Assembly (NCBI GenBank): GCA_008638375.1
Contig: CM018046.1
Location: 39,423,706-39,487,705 of the forward strand
Direction: 5' to 3'
Source: Nyssa sinensis
Lineage: Eukaryota; Streptophyta; Magnoliopsida; Cornales; Nyssaceae
Length of the DNA: 64,000 nucleotides
Below the pieces are notes generated by a model. That model saw nothing but the letters and a program-made list of their open reading frames with translations. It was not told the DNA's origin and made no database searches. This document shows, one piece after another, positions 10,501 to 20,633 of this stretch. A program made the position numbers and the translations under genes. Positions within the stretch are counted from its first letter, which is position 1, and each line of letters starts with the position of its first letter.

Positions 10501-11198
10501 CCTCATCTCTCTCTCTGCAAATCCCCATCTCCATCGCCGACCACCTCCATCACCACCTCCGGCCGTCCACATCACCACCACGACCGTCTCATCTCCAGCC
10601 CCAACTCCACCGCACCGCCATCATCACTACCGCCGACCGCCCAGCCGCGCCATCCCCATCGCACCACCACACCCACCGCCGCACCTTCCACCATCACCTC
10701 CATAACCAACGCCCCCTCTTCATCATCCCCGCCGCGCCTTCACCATCGCCACCGTCCTTGCGCCACCGCAACTCCACCCCCAACAGATCCGGTGATCGCA
10801 TCTCCATCGCAACACCCCATCAGATCCGCCAGCCCTCACCTCTTCATTGCACCACCGCACCACCACAGTCGCCCACCGCGACCCCGACACCATCATCACC
10901 AACTCCGACCGCCCCTCTCACCACCACCGCACCATCAGAGCCGACGCGCCGCCCCAACCCACAGCACCTCCATCACCGCCGACCTCTACCACCATCATCC
11001 CCATCCTCACGCACCACCGTCCACCACATCCACCCCCCGCCGAACCTCCAGCCTGCTGCACCCAACTCCCACTCCCATCAGATCCATCACCCCAATAAAA
11101 CCCCTAACCCTCCACCCCCGTCACCACCTCTCTACCTTCATCAGCACCATTACCTCCATCAACCCACATCTATCTCTGTCGCCCCTTTGCTAATTTAA
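10501..11198 (+). other. C-rich, G-poor strand-asymmetric tract (His/Pro-rich ORF)
   Basis: About 700 bp of CCACC/CATC/CCGCC-type sequence with very few G on the plus strand, embedded in AT-rich DNA. All three plus frames are long and open: a 272-residue reading from 10380 to 11198 (TTG, not ATG, at its left edge) and overlapping ones at 10792-11193 and 10847-11098, rich in His, Pro, Thr and Ser. Because stop codons are depleted by base composition alone, openness is weak evidence for a protein. It occupies the place where Athila elements carry an env-like gene. A captured host 5'-UTR or exon, or expanded low complexity, are alternatives. Confidence 0.45.
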
Positions 11199-11760
11199 AT
11201 TTTTAAGATTTGACGTTCATTAATTTAACTTTTGTAATTTTGATTTGTTGAGATGGGTTTGAAGTAGGGTGGTAAGAGTTTGTGGATTTGCCACCCAGAT
11301 CACCCAACCACTGAAATTGTTATTGGTGTATTATGTATTATTATTTTATGTCTTAGGGTTTATTGTATTTAGTATTATTTATAATGTTTTATTCTTTTCT
11401 CTGTTTTTATTATTATGAGTATGAGTATTGGTCGCTCTTGATGGTTTTTGAGTAGGGATGTAGTTTGGAATTTTATGTTCTTTTCGTATTAGGTATTATT
11501 AATTTTTTTTTATTGATTTCATTTCATTTTAGTTTATTTTATTATTGTATGGTGAGTTTCTTTGATTTGATTTTCTATTTATTTATTTATTTATAATTTA
11601 TTTTCTTATTTATTTTAGTTTATTTTGTTATTATTCTGTTTTTCATTTTTTTTAAAAAAAAAATGGCACTTATTGGCATATTGATCCTCTTTTCCTAATC
11701 TGTTTTGTTATGCTAATATGTCGATCCTATGACCCCACTAACTTTTTATTGTTTAGTTTG
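11199..11760 (+). other. T-rich stretch before the small ORF, intron-like
   Basis: TTTATT-rich sequence without ORFs ending in a pyrimidine-rich tract and TTGTTATTGCAG (to 11769), which is a good plant 3' splice site. It could be the downstream part of an intron of a subgenomic transcript. Confidence 0.4.
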
Positions 11761-11775
11761 TTATTGCAGGGATCC

Positions 11776-12024
11776 ATGGGTCGCTCAAAAGGTTCCAAAA
11801 GCCGTGCCATTACAGTTGAATCTACTTCGCGCAAACAGCTAATTCAAATCCGTCCAATTCACATTGAGCACCCAAATGAGAAATGGGGTACAAAACCAAT
11901 TGCTATACATACTACATTTGATGTAGCCCCGCTCTTTGCCCCCTTAGCTCTCTCCATTCAGGTGCACTCCTTCCTTGTACTTCTTTTGCTCTATTTCATG
12001 TTGTTTGCTGTCATGTCCCCTTGA
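11776..12024 (+). CDS. small ORF with C-terminal membrane segment, env-position
   Basis: 82 residues from ATG 11776, which lies 6 bases after a strong acceptor (GTTATTGCAG to 11769). It begins MGRSKGSKSRAITVES, basic and Ser-rich, passes through a polar middle (IRPIHIEHPNEKWGTKP) and ends with about 20 hydrophobic residues (HSFLVLLLLYFMLFAVM) then SP and stop. One hydrophobic C-terminal segment in this place recalls the env-like third gene reported for Athila elements, but it is far shorter, and I see no sequence motif that proves it. A GT at 11961 (CATTCAG/GTGCAC) could be a donor, in which case the hydrophobic end would be intron. It may be a remnant. Confidence 0.4.
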   Translation: MGRSKGSKSRAITVESTSRKQLIQIRPIHIEHPNEKWGTKPIAIHTTFDVAPLFAPLALSIQVHSFLVLLLLYFMLFAVMSP

Positions 12025-12053
12025 GGACAAGGTGTCAAATAAGTTGGGGGGAG
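12019..12053 (+). other. polypurine-tract-like cassette, first copy
   Basis: TTGAGGACAAGGTGTCAAAT then AAGTTGGGGGGAG. The same arrangement (GAGGAC..., spacer, AAGTTGGGGGG) is used directly before the right LTR, so this looks like a duplicated or ancestral plus-strand priming block, here 1.6 kb upstream of the real one. Confidence 0.5.
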
Positions 12054-13645
12054 TTGCTATTATTTTGCCTACTTGAGCTCAATATACTTCATGATTACAA
12101 TTTTATTGTTTTGAGCGTATTCATGTATTTCTGAGCTTGCATGAGAATCATTGTGATAGTTATGCACTGTTAGTGATTTGTCTTTTCCTAACTTTCATAA
12201 TTGGAGACAAATTGGGTTGCTACTCTTGTGACTCTATGATTTGATGGTTAGATTGTGAAACTCTAGTATTATGATGGCATTGACTGAGACTTATAACCTA
12301 TATTATGTAGATTTGAGCTTGAACTTTATTTTGAGGGTTATACAGTTTGCATATCTCCATTCTATCAATTGTCATTGTCACATGTCTAAGGTCAGTCAGT
12401 TCAAATGTCGGATGACACTTCTTGCCTTTAGGGAATGAAACTAGGCCCTCTTTCTCTACTTTGAGCCTGTTCGTTTGTTTCTTGCATCTTTACATTATTT
12501 ACCTGATTGGAACCAAGTTGAGCCTTCATTATTATATCTTTCTTTTCATAGCCAGTAGCCTCGCTTTGGGTGAAGAAGTTGGATGATTTTTCTTTGAGAA
12601 ATTGGTGTTGTGAAAATAGAGAAGTGAAGATGTACATTTTTCTTTTATTGTAATTTTATTCAGTATCAAATCAAAAAAAAAAAAAAAAAGAGAAAAAAAA
12701 AAAGAACAATCAGAAAAAGAAAAAAAATATATATATATATATATTTCATTGCCTTTTCCTTTTCTTTTTGGTTTGCTCAAGTAGAAAAGTTGTGAGTAGT
12801 TTGGGAATGCTTTTATTGAAATTTTGGGAGTAATGTTGCAATGTTCAAAAGAGGTGACGAGTTTGGAAAACTGCAGTTTATTCACTCTAACTTCTTCGTT
12901 TATCACATGGAAATTATTGTTCACTTACCCCTACATTATCCTTGACCCTGACCTACGTCACAACCAAAAACAAAGACCTAGCCGACCCCGAAGGTGTAGT
13001 AGTTGACGATTGAGGATGTGACTATAGTGGTCATGTGGCATTGGGAGTTGATTTTCGTAGTGGTTAGAATTCTCTCTATATTATTCTTGTTGTGCTTTCA
13101 TTCATGTTTGCATGTGGATCATTTGATTTGTACTCAACAATTATTCTATCCACATGTATGAGAGGATACGTATGCACCCCATCTCTGTGAGCTTCATTTG
13201 TGAGTGATATCTTTTGGTGAGATTTGGAGTCAAAGTAATGCCTGATTGAAAAAAAAAAAAAAAGGGTTTCATTGCCTAGACATCTTGTTATGGTTGTTGC
13301 TTTTATGCACACTGATTCTATCCATTTATGAGAACTTGGGAAATTCACAGGTTGCTTTTAGTGACATAATAGCTACTTTGATTCGATTATAACTCAGTTA
13401 TACATTCATTAAGATTCATTTTTATTGATTGTGGAGTATATTGTGTTCAAGTTGGGGGGTGTCGAATTTTGTGGGTAGATTCACTGCAAACCCTCACGAG
13501 ACTATAACTCGTCCACTAGGGTAACATAGGGGTTTAAAGCCTTATTGCATATGGTAAATGCAATCGTGTATCCCACGAAAGAGGATTTAGTTAGTTGTAT
13601 TTTGTCTTTTGTTTCCTTGGCTTTGCTCGAGGACTAGCAAAGTGT
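12054..13645 (+). other. non-coding 3' region of the Athila element
   Basis: No credible gene. It holds an A run with (TA)n at 12670-12745, and a second polypurine-tract-like string GTTCAAGTTGGGGGGTGTCG at 13446-13465. At 13597-13645 comes TTTGTCTTTTGTTTCC, then GCTCGAGGACTAGCAAAGTG, leading to the real polypurine tract. Antisense ORFs of 60-130 codons in this stretch have no recognisable content. Confidence 0.5.
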
Positions 13646-13659
13646 AAGTTGGGGGGGTG
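13646..13659 (+). other. polypurine tract next to the 3' LTR
   Basis: AAGTTGGGGGGGTG ends exactly where the right LTR begins (TGATAACTGG at 13660). This is the expected plus-strand primer site. Confidence 0.8.
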
Positions 13660-14874
13660 TGATAACTGGTTAAAAAGTGCATATTTATTGTGTTAACTCT
13701 AGATATTCTTGCACTTTTATTATTTTAATTTCTCCAATCTATATACATTTGCTAGTTAATTCTTATTTTATCTTTTTGCAGAGAAAGCTCGTCAAAGTTG
13801 ATGATTTAATGGTGGATTTGGAGCAAAAGAAAAATATTGGGCTTTGAAGTGCTAAAAGAAGTGGAAAACAAGTGATTTTGGGTTAGAAGATAGGCTTGAT
13901 CCATATATAGGTGGACTAGGGCCCATTTTAGCATTATAGGCTCTATTTTGGAACACTTTAGACTCCCTTTTTGGGCCCCTAATGTCTAATTACGGGATTT
14001 TATGTTATTCTCCTAAATTATTATTTTGTAAGGGTATTTTTGAAAAAAAGGGGATATTATTGTGAACTAGGGTTTTGGAAAGAAAGGGGGGCCGTCTTGG
14101 AGATCTAGAGAGGAAAAGAAGAAGGAAGGAGACAACTCTAAAGAAGAAGATAAAGAACTCCATGGCTATGGTGGTCTCCTCTTCCACTATCATGGGCTAA
14201 GTTCTCCCATTCCTAGGGTTTAGATGAAACCCTAGTCAAGTAATATTGCTTCTGTGTATTTTATTTTTGGGTTAATTAGTCTTGGATGTTGATTGTATAA
14301 CATTGAGATTTTATTAAAGCATTGATCGTATTATTCAATTTCACATAATCAATTTCTGTGATTTTGTTTATGTGGTTATACAATAGTAATATGTGTACAT
14401 ACATCAAAACCGTAGGACGAGTCATAACTCAGGGAAAACAAATTGTGACTATGACCTTAGAATTAGCGTAGACAATTTGTGTTGACCAAAGATGATTCGT
14501 GCTTAGGGTTTTGGTGTGTGATTTTCTTGATGATTGTATTAAGGCTTGTAGCCAAAATACGTCTTTTACATCCAAATTGAATGACCCAAGAATTAATACA
14601 ATTGAAGCTAGTTACAAGATTAATGGTGGATTCAACACCCTAGGAATTCTCTTTTAATTTGATTCCTCGTTAATTCAGTTAAATATTTGCTTTAAGTATA
14701 GTTCTCATTTAATTTTAGGAAAAAATCAACAACAATCAATCTTTGTGACTTTCAATTAAAATTAATCTCAACTTTGATTTTTAAACAATTAACAGTCTCT
14801 GTGGGTTCGACCCTTACTTCTCTACTATACTAGTAGTTTAGTTTGGTAATTTGATTGATTTCCACGACAGATTA
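13660..14874 (+). repeat. 3' LTR of the Athila element
   Basis: 1215 bp, same length as the left copy and about 99.3 percent identical by eye. It ends CAGATTA where the left copy has CAGATCA, so the terminal CA is changed to TA. Most of the differences are transitions. Confidence 0.95.
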
Positions 14875-14879
14875 GAATC
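14875..14879 (+). repeat. target site duplication GAATC, right copy
   Basis: Identical to 2751-2755. Confidence 0.9.
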
Positions 14880-14981
14880 TGTTACAGATCAGTAAACCAG
14901 AAGGGGGACAATGTTATTTCAAAAAGTATAGGGAAGGTTTTTACAATTATTAGAAATCTCAAGAGAGGTAAGTATAATTTA
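14880..14981 (+). mobile_element. right end of the interrupted MULE
   Basis: Sequence resumes with TGTTACAGATCAGTAAACC and ends in TTAGAAATCTCAAGAGAGG then TAAGTATAATTTA. Read on the minus strand this is TAAATTATACTTACCTCTC then TTGAGATTTCTAA, a terminus that I recognise from plant Mutator-like elements. Related ends occur at about 26388, 26848 and 35665-35760 in this window. The matching left end of the element should lie before base 1. Confidence 0.5.
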
Positions 14982-16664
14982 CCCTATAAATTATTGTCAA
15001 AGGAATGGGTCCAACCCATTAAAGGCAAGTTCATTAGTGCCAATAGGTTAGGTCATCATATTGACAAGAATATGAACTAAAATTAATAAATCTTAAATTA
15101 TGTACATGCTTTTCTTATTCATAATTGATCTCAAACAAGTTTTTTACTCGAGTTAATTATAATTAAACTATAATAGTTTAAATTTTTTATATAACATTAG
15201 TGTACTTATTACCTATTGAGATGAGTTTAAAAAATTAATGAACTTTAAAATATATTCAAGATTGATTTGTTTATCTCACGATTTAATTTGGATCAAGCCT
15301 TTGACTCAACTGATTACAAAGTAAGTTCGAATAACTTGATTCATTTTATAATCTCACCTATTCCTTATTAAGTATTCAGATAATAATTATTGATTTTACA
15401 CGTGGCTTATATTATTTAGAGATTTTACCTCTCTATGTTTATGTACTTTATTATTATTAGTTCGGAAAACAACTCTAATTATGAATTTATTTAACCATTT
15501 TTTTATAAAAGATTTTTTTTTTAAGATTGAAAATTGATTTATTATAAAGAATTTGATTCTTATTTATTTTTTTTTTTTAAGAAAGTACATAAAATTTTAA
15601 TTTTTGTTTATTTGTTAAGCAAGTTGATATTTATTGTTTGAAATTAAGCTTTTTCTGAATTAGATAAAAATGAAAAAAAAATCTTAAGTTTAATTTAAAC
15701 TTGAAAATGGTTGGTTTACGTTTTCAAGTCAAGCCAAATTCGGGCTTATACCAAAATATAAATAAATCAAATTAAAACATGTATTTAAGCTTGATTTGAG
15801 TTTTAAGCCCAGCAAAGTCAAACTAGTTTGAATACTTTTGATTGGATTTGTTAGCATCTTTAATTGGGAGTTGATGAGTTTGGGGGCATTACAGTCGCGT
15901 CACTGGGCCAAATTCGAATTTGGAACATATTTTATTGATAGGCCTGGGTGGGTGAAGTTGGGGTCGTAACTGGGCCCAAACATGGGCTTCTTAAACTGAA
16001 AACTTAGTCTTGCTCGTAGACCTCATGGTAAACAGTTTGGGCTTTCTTTTGGGGTCATGCTTCCGAAGTGTTCAATAAACAAGCTGTACCGATATTTGCA
16101 TACAAATGTAAACACTGTGATTCAAAATTTGAGCTGTCATTTACAATATTTAGATAGCATTGAGACAAGACCCAAGTCCATCAAGGACATTTACAACTTT
16201 TTTATCAATCTCTGTTGGACATCTAAAGAAGCCCATTTTGTTGGCCCATAACCAGATTAGAACAAGTGCGCATCTGGATGTTCCCAAAAGAATGAATGTT
16301 TGGGCCATTTAGAACTAGCCCACCTATAAATATTTAATTAGTGTTTTGTGGATCTAAACTTAACAACTAACAACCAAAAAAAAAAAAAAAATTCAATTAT
16401 TTTCACTTTCTTAGTAAAGAATCTATTGTTGTAATTAATGCTAAGTGTGTTTGGATAATTAGAAGGAGAAAAAATGATAATATTACTTAAGAAAAAAGAA
16501 AGAAAAAGAAATCAAGATAGTTTTGATGACCCTTTGTACTCGTTTGGTTGAGTTTTGAAATAAGAGTTATAAAGTATAAATTCACTTTCCTTCACTTTAA
16601 ATATTAGAATCCATCTTCAACATTTATATTCTCAATTATATCCTTAATATGTCACTATAGGCAG
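14982..16664. other. intergenic, degenerate repeats, no gene
   Basis: AT-rich and without a supported gene. A stretch at about 15110-15865 resembles the plant family that starts with GATGTAAACGAATC-like ends: it shares TTTTTATATAAC/TATTAGTGTACTTATTA with about 28205-28240 and ends AATACTTTTGATTGGATTTG. A 64-codon ORF at 16057-16251 has no recognisable features. A run of A at 16377-16391 follows a CAACTAACAACCAA string. Confidence 0.5.
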
Positions 16665-16890
16665 TGGCAATCTAAACTATTGGTTTAGGGGTTCGAAGAA
16701 ACCAAAAAAAAAAAAAAAAATTTAAGGAGTCTTTTGTGAAAATATATATATATATATATATATATAAACTGGGGGGCAACTCTTAATTTTTTTTTTATAT
16801 AAAACAAATATAAAAAATCATATTTCTAAAAGTTTGAAGGGGGCGGCGGCGGCGGGCATTGCCCCCTTAGCATATATGTGGCTTCGTCAC
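16665..16890. repeat. dispersed repeat fragment with GGGGGCAATTGCCCCC-like end
   Basis: Starts GGCAGTGGCAATC, then an A run, a (TA)n tract (16742-16766), and ends with (GGC)n and GCATTGCCCCCTTAGCATATATGTGG. An inverted relative is at about 31618-31690 (GGCGGATGTACATGTATACTTGG, then a C run and an A run), and a third at 35345-35515. They look like copies of one insertion family with a poly-A-like run next to the GC-rich end. Class unknown. Confidence 0.4.
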
Positions 16891-17103
16891 TTATTATACT
16901 GTATTTTTGAAAATCACATTATGTAAAATTCAAAACTATTAGTTTACGTGTGTACTTAATGAAGTGTATATTATACATGTATTTTTATAGAAATTGGTAA
17001 ATATATTTTTTTTCATGTAAAAGAATTTAGATGATGAATATTTTTCAAAGTTAAATATTTTACGTCAAAACAAACCCAGTGTTAAAATTATATTTGTTCC
17101 TCG

Positions 17104-17136
<33 letters not shown>

Positions 17137-17748
17137 GTATGTATATATATTTATTGAGGCTCAAATCGTAAAAGTACAATTTTATATTTTGTTACTATTA
17201 CAAGAAAGAATGGTTTGCAAATTGCAATACCTGCCAAAAAAGAGAAGCTTGCAATGGACGTTAAAGTTACGTACAAAATCAAAATTTGTTAAAAAAGCAG
17301 GTTCATGTATCTGTTATTACATATAATAAAAACCTTGCTTGTTTCAGATGAGATTATATATATATATATATATTTGAAGTTAATAGTTTGCATTTGAGAG
17401 GGAGAGAGAGATAGCTGGTCTCGTGTGGGGTAGGTTTGGTTGGCCCCTCACAAAGTGACAATGCTTGGATGCATACAAAAATGAGGCAGCAAATACATTG
17501 CACTTTTATATTCACCAGTCACTCATCACCCTTCATCACAAAAGTTATTCACCCCCTCTTCTTAAAGCCACGTTTGTTTCACGTTTCAGGATTTTGGAAT
17601 GTTTTAATTCATGTGCTTTGATATTTATTGTCCACCTACATTTTCTCTTGTTCCCCTTTAAATAGCATATCAAATCTGACAGAGCAAACAATTTGAAAAA
17701 ACAAATTCGCACGGCCCAAATAGAACCAAAAAAGCCTAAAGATTCTTG

Positions 17749-17750
<2 letters not shown>
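16891..17750. other. intergenic, no gene seen
   Basis: AT-rich with (TA)n at 17111-17136 and 17351-17372. ORFs of about 60 codons (17135, 17436, 17465) show no family features. Confidence 0.5.

Positions 17751-17818
<68 letters not shown>
17751..17818. repeat. compound (TA)n(GA)24 microsatellite
   Basis: TA repeats to 17770 followed by 24 GA units at 17771-17818. Confidence 0.97.
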
Positions 17819-17820
<2 letters not shown>

Positions 17821-18160
17821 CTACCAATTCACTTTCTAAGGTTGAAGTCCATTAAAATTTATAGTTTCATCCCGGGGGAGGGGGGGTACGGGGTTACCAT
17901 GACTCCCTAAATTTTAGAAATATAATATATTATTCCTATTTTTTATAAACTTTTTAAATTAGGAATTGTCCCTCCTAAATTTGTTCCTTTTTTTAATAAT
18001 AAAAGACCCCTTGAATTTTTTTATTTTTATTTTTTCACCCTCTTTGTTATTGATCTACACCGGCAGTGATCGATGATCTAGCATGGTACAGTTCTAATCT
18101 CTTATCCCGTTCATTTGTTATAAAATTTAGACTCTCACAATTTCAAAGACAGAACCAAAA

Positions 18161-18531
18161 AAAAAAGTAAGGGGCCTTGAAAATTTTTTAAAAAAAATCT
18201 TAATGAATTTTTTTTGGGTTGATTAATATTTTTTTTAAAAAAATAAGAGAAATGACAGAATTAAACTTTGTGTGAGCCATATTAAAATTGCCAAAATTTT
18301 AGGTATTTAATTATTTTTAAAAAAAAATTTGTGATGAAAAAAAGTAGGGGCCTAGAAAATTTTTAGAAAAAATTTTAATGAAATTCTTTTGGATTAGCCA
18401 ATATTTTAGAATAAAAAAAGAGAAAAATAACAGAATTAAGATTAGATTAAGTCAAAACTTTGTACAAACTATATTAAAAATAACTAAAATTTTACATATA
18501 TAATTCTGTGTTTTTTAAAAATTTGTGATGA
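18161..18531. repeat. two-copy tandem duplication of about 180 bp
   Basis: The first copy (18161-18335) starts AAAAAAGTAAGGGGCCTTGA and ends AATTTGTGATGAA. The second (18338-18531) starts AAAGTAGGGGCCTAGAAAAT and ends ATTTGTGATGA. Order of sub-blocks is the same and divergence is high, so it is old. Non-coding. Confidence 0.65.
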
Positions 18532-18976
18532 GTTATAATTCAGCCTAACTTTCTAAAAACTCTGCCCTAACACACTTTCTTCCCTCGATTTCGTTTATCC
18601 CATCATTCTCGATGTGCGAGACAGGATTGTCTTATTTTCTAGCAGTAACTGCCCTCTCGTACAGAAATTTAAAAGAAGAAATAGAGAGAAAAAAAAAAAA
18701 AGGGAGAAATAGTAAGTATTTGGCCCGTTTTGATTGCATGGAAAGTTGTGAAATTATTGTCGGTGGTGGTAAGTGTTCCTGACAATTGGTTCACGGACAT
18801 CAGATTACTCCAATTATCAGTCTTTTCTTTTTTGAGATGTAGATGCAAGATGCACTTTTTTTCTTTCTTTCACAAAGTGTAACATAGTATGATCATTCAA
18901 TTTCAATATAACTTTCATAATTCTATAATTATTCATGCTCTTTTCCTAGTAAAGAACACATTTCGCCAACTCAAGA

Positions 18977-19010
<34 letters not shown>

Positions 19011-19338
19011 AGAGAGAGACTAAATGAATTTTAAATAATATTAAAATTGAAATATCACACTAAAATTGTTTCACTAAAAACTAAATTTGAATATCTCATC
19101 TCAATTATCTCTTATCTTATAACCTATCTTCTCATAAGTGGTATAATTTACTACCATTGATATTTTTTAACACTAATATAATATTATTTTTTAATAGAAA
19201 GTTACTTTGGTGATTTTATCTTTTTCAGAGTGATATTTTATGGGCATTCAGTTTTACCACTTATATTATTAAAATATTGAATGTAATAAGGGTTCCAACT
19301 TATAATAAAAATAGTACTAAGTTATAATTAAATAGCAT

Positions 19339-19579
19339 TCCCTCTGTCCCAATTTAAATGTCTCTTTCTCTATTTTTTTCATCTTCAAAAATAAAAGTCC
19401 CGTTTAAAAAGTCAATGCATAAAATTATAGTAAAATTTTCAAATTACCCTTCTTACCAATTTGATGTGTTGTAATAGCCAGAGTAAATGAAGATTAGTAT
19501 TGTCAAATTATATTACCTATTTAAGTGTGAAAGCATTAAATACATGTTTAAAAGAGCTTTTAATATGAGACTGACGGAG
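19339..19579. mobile_element. Stowaway-like (Tc1/mariner) MITE
   Basis: The left end TTCCCTCTGTCCCAATTT and the inverse of the right end (ACTCCGTCAGTCTCATAT, read on the minus strand) match the Stowaway terminal consensus CTCCCTCCGTCCC. About 241 bp, AT-rich inside, no ORF, and TA follows the right end (19580-19581); the left TA is changed to CA. Such elements are moved by mariner-type transposases acting in trans. Confidence 0.7.
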
Positions 19580-19581
19580 TA

Positions 19582-20633
19582 TAAAATTTGGACTTAAATA
19601 ATAACCAGTTTAAAATTAAATTGTAAGAACACAGACCCCAACTCACACCTCAAATTTACCAATTTTGAGTTAAATTATACTATTTTTCACTCGATACAGA
19701 TTATAAATGGTAATAAAATGCACTCAAATTGTGTTCTAAATAATTAAAATATTTTAAAATTATATAATAAAATTAAAAATTAAATATTATTAAACATATT
19801 TTTATATTTTTAATATTTATTAAACTTGATTTTTAAGCTTACAAAATTATGGTACAAATTTTGTTAGTATAATCACTATTATTTACGTCATTATACTTTG
19901 TGAAAATTTTATATTTTTAATCCAATTTGGTCAACCAAATAAAATAATCGGAAATCAAATAAAATACCAAATTCTTAATTCCATTTCTAAATTTCTTATT
20001 TCATTTTTATTTTTTTCATGTTAATGTCTAATAAACTAACAAATAATTCTTTATCTATCCAATTCGAACTTTTGAAAATATTTTTAATATACGTTCAAAA
20101 TAATAATAATATTTTTCAATATTAATATCTTATTTCACTTTAATTTTTTCATATAATTTTTATTGGATGATGATATCACCTAAGAGAAATATTCATTACA
20201 TCCAGATCATGCTTTATGTAATTAAATGATATGTGACATGTATAATTACAATATATCCATGACATATCATCTACTAATTCTTAATACCATTGTTTCAAGG
20301 GAGCACCTAATACTAACTCCATATGCAATATGACATGGTGCCTCCAATAATTTCTCCCTTTGTCATGTCAGGTGGTCTCCTCCCGTGTTATGGCAACTGT
20401 TATTCCTCGGTTGCAGGCTCATCGCACTAAGGTTAATAAACATACCTTTATGACATGTTATATGTTTATTGGACCGAGTGCAACATACTTAGACTATAAA
20501 AGATTTTTATTTTTATGCCAAAGAAAAATTACAAGTAATGTTTCATAACACATATTTGTGCACATATATAGGTGTAGGATCCATGCCCATAACACTCACA
20601 TGAGGTGTTAGTATATGTGCACCATATGTATTA
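19582..20633. other. intergenic, no gene seen
   Basis: Very AT-rich. Before the copia LTR lies an imperfect palindrome at about 20550-20628 (TGTGCACATATA ... TATATGTGCACCA, with AACACTCACATGAGGTGTT at the centre). No supported ORF. Confidence 0.5.

Larger units (their letters stand above)
2756..14874 (+). mobile_element. near-complete Athila-type Ty3/gypsy LTR retrotransposon
   Basis: A 12,119-bp element with all expected parts in order: LTR (2756-3970), tRNA-Asp primer-binding site (3976-3993), gag-protease-RT-RNase H-integrase frame (4299-9818), a long 3' region (9819-13645), polypurine tract (about 13646-13659), and LTR (13660-14874), flanked by a perfect GAATC duplication. The gene order RT before integrase is Ty3/gypsy. 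The Gag sequence, the DLGA protease motif, the FMDD reverse-transcriptase box, the absence of a chromodomain and the long 3' region point to the Athila clade. The two LTRs differ at about 8 of 1215 positions by eye, so insertion was recent. At a commonly used plant rate of 1.3e-8 per site per year this is roughly a quarter of a million years, more in a long-lived species. Two in-frame stops (4551 and 7878) prevent expression of a full polyprotein. Confidence 0.95.

Noticed and set aside
16057..16251. 64-codon ORF
   Set aside because: No homology features, no promoter or polyadenylation context; expected by chance in this length of DNA.
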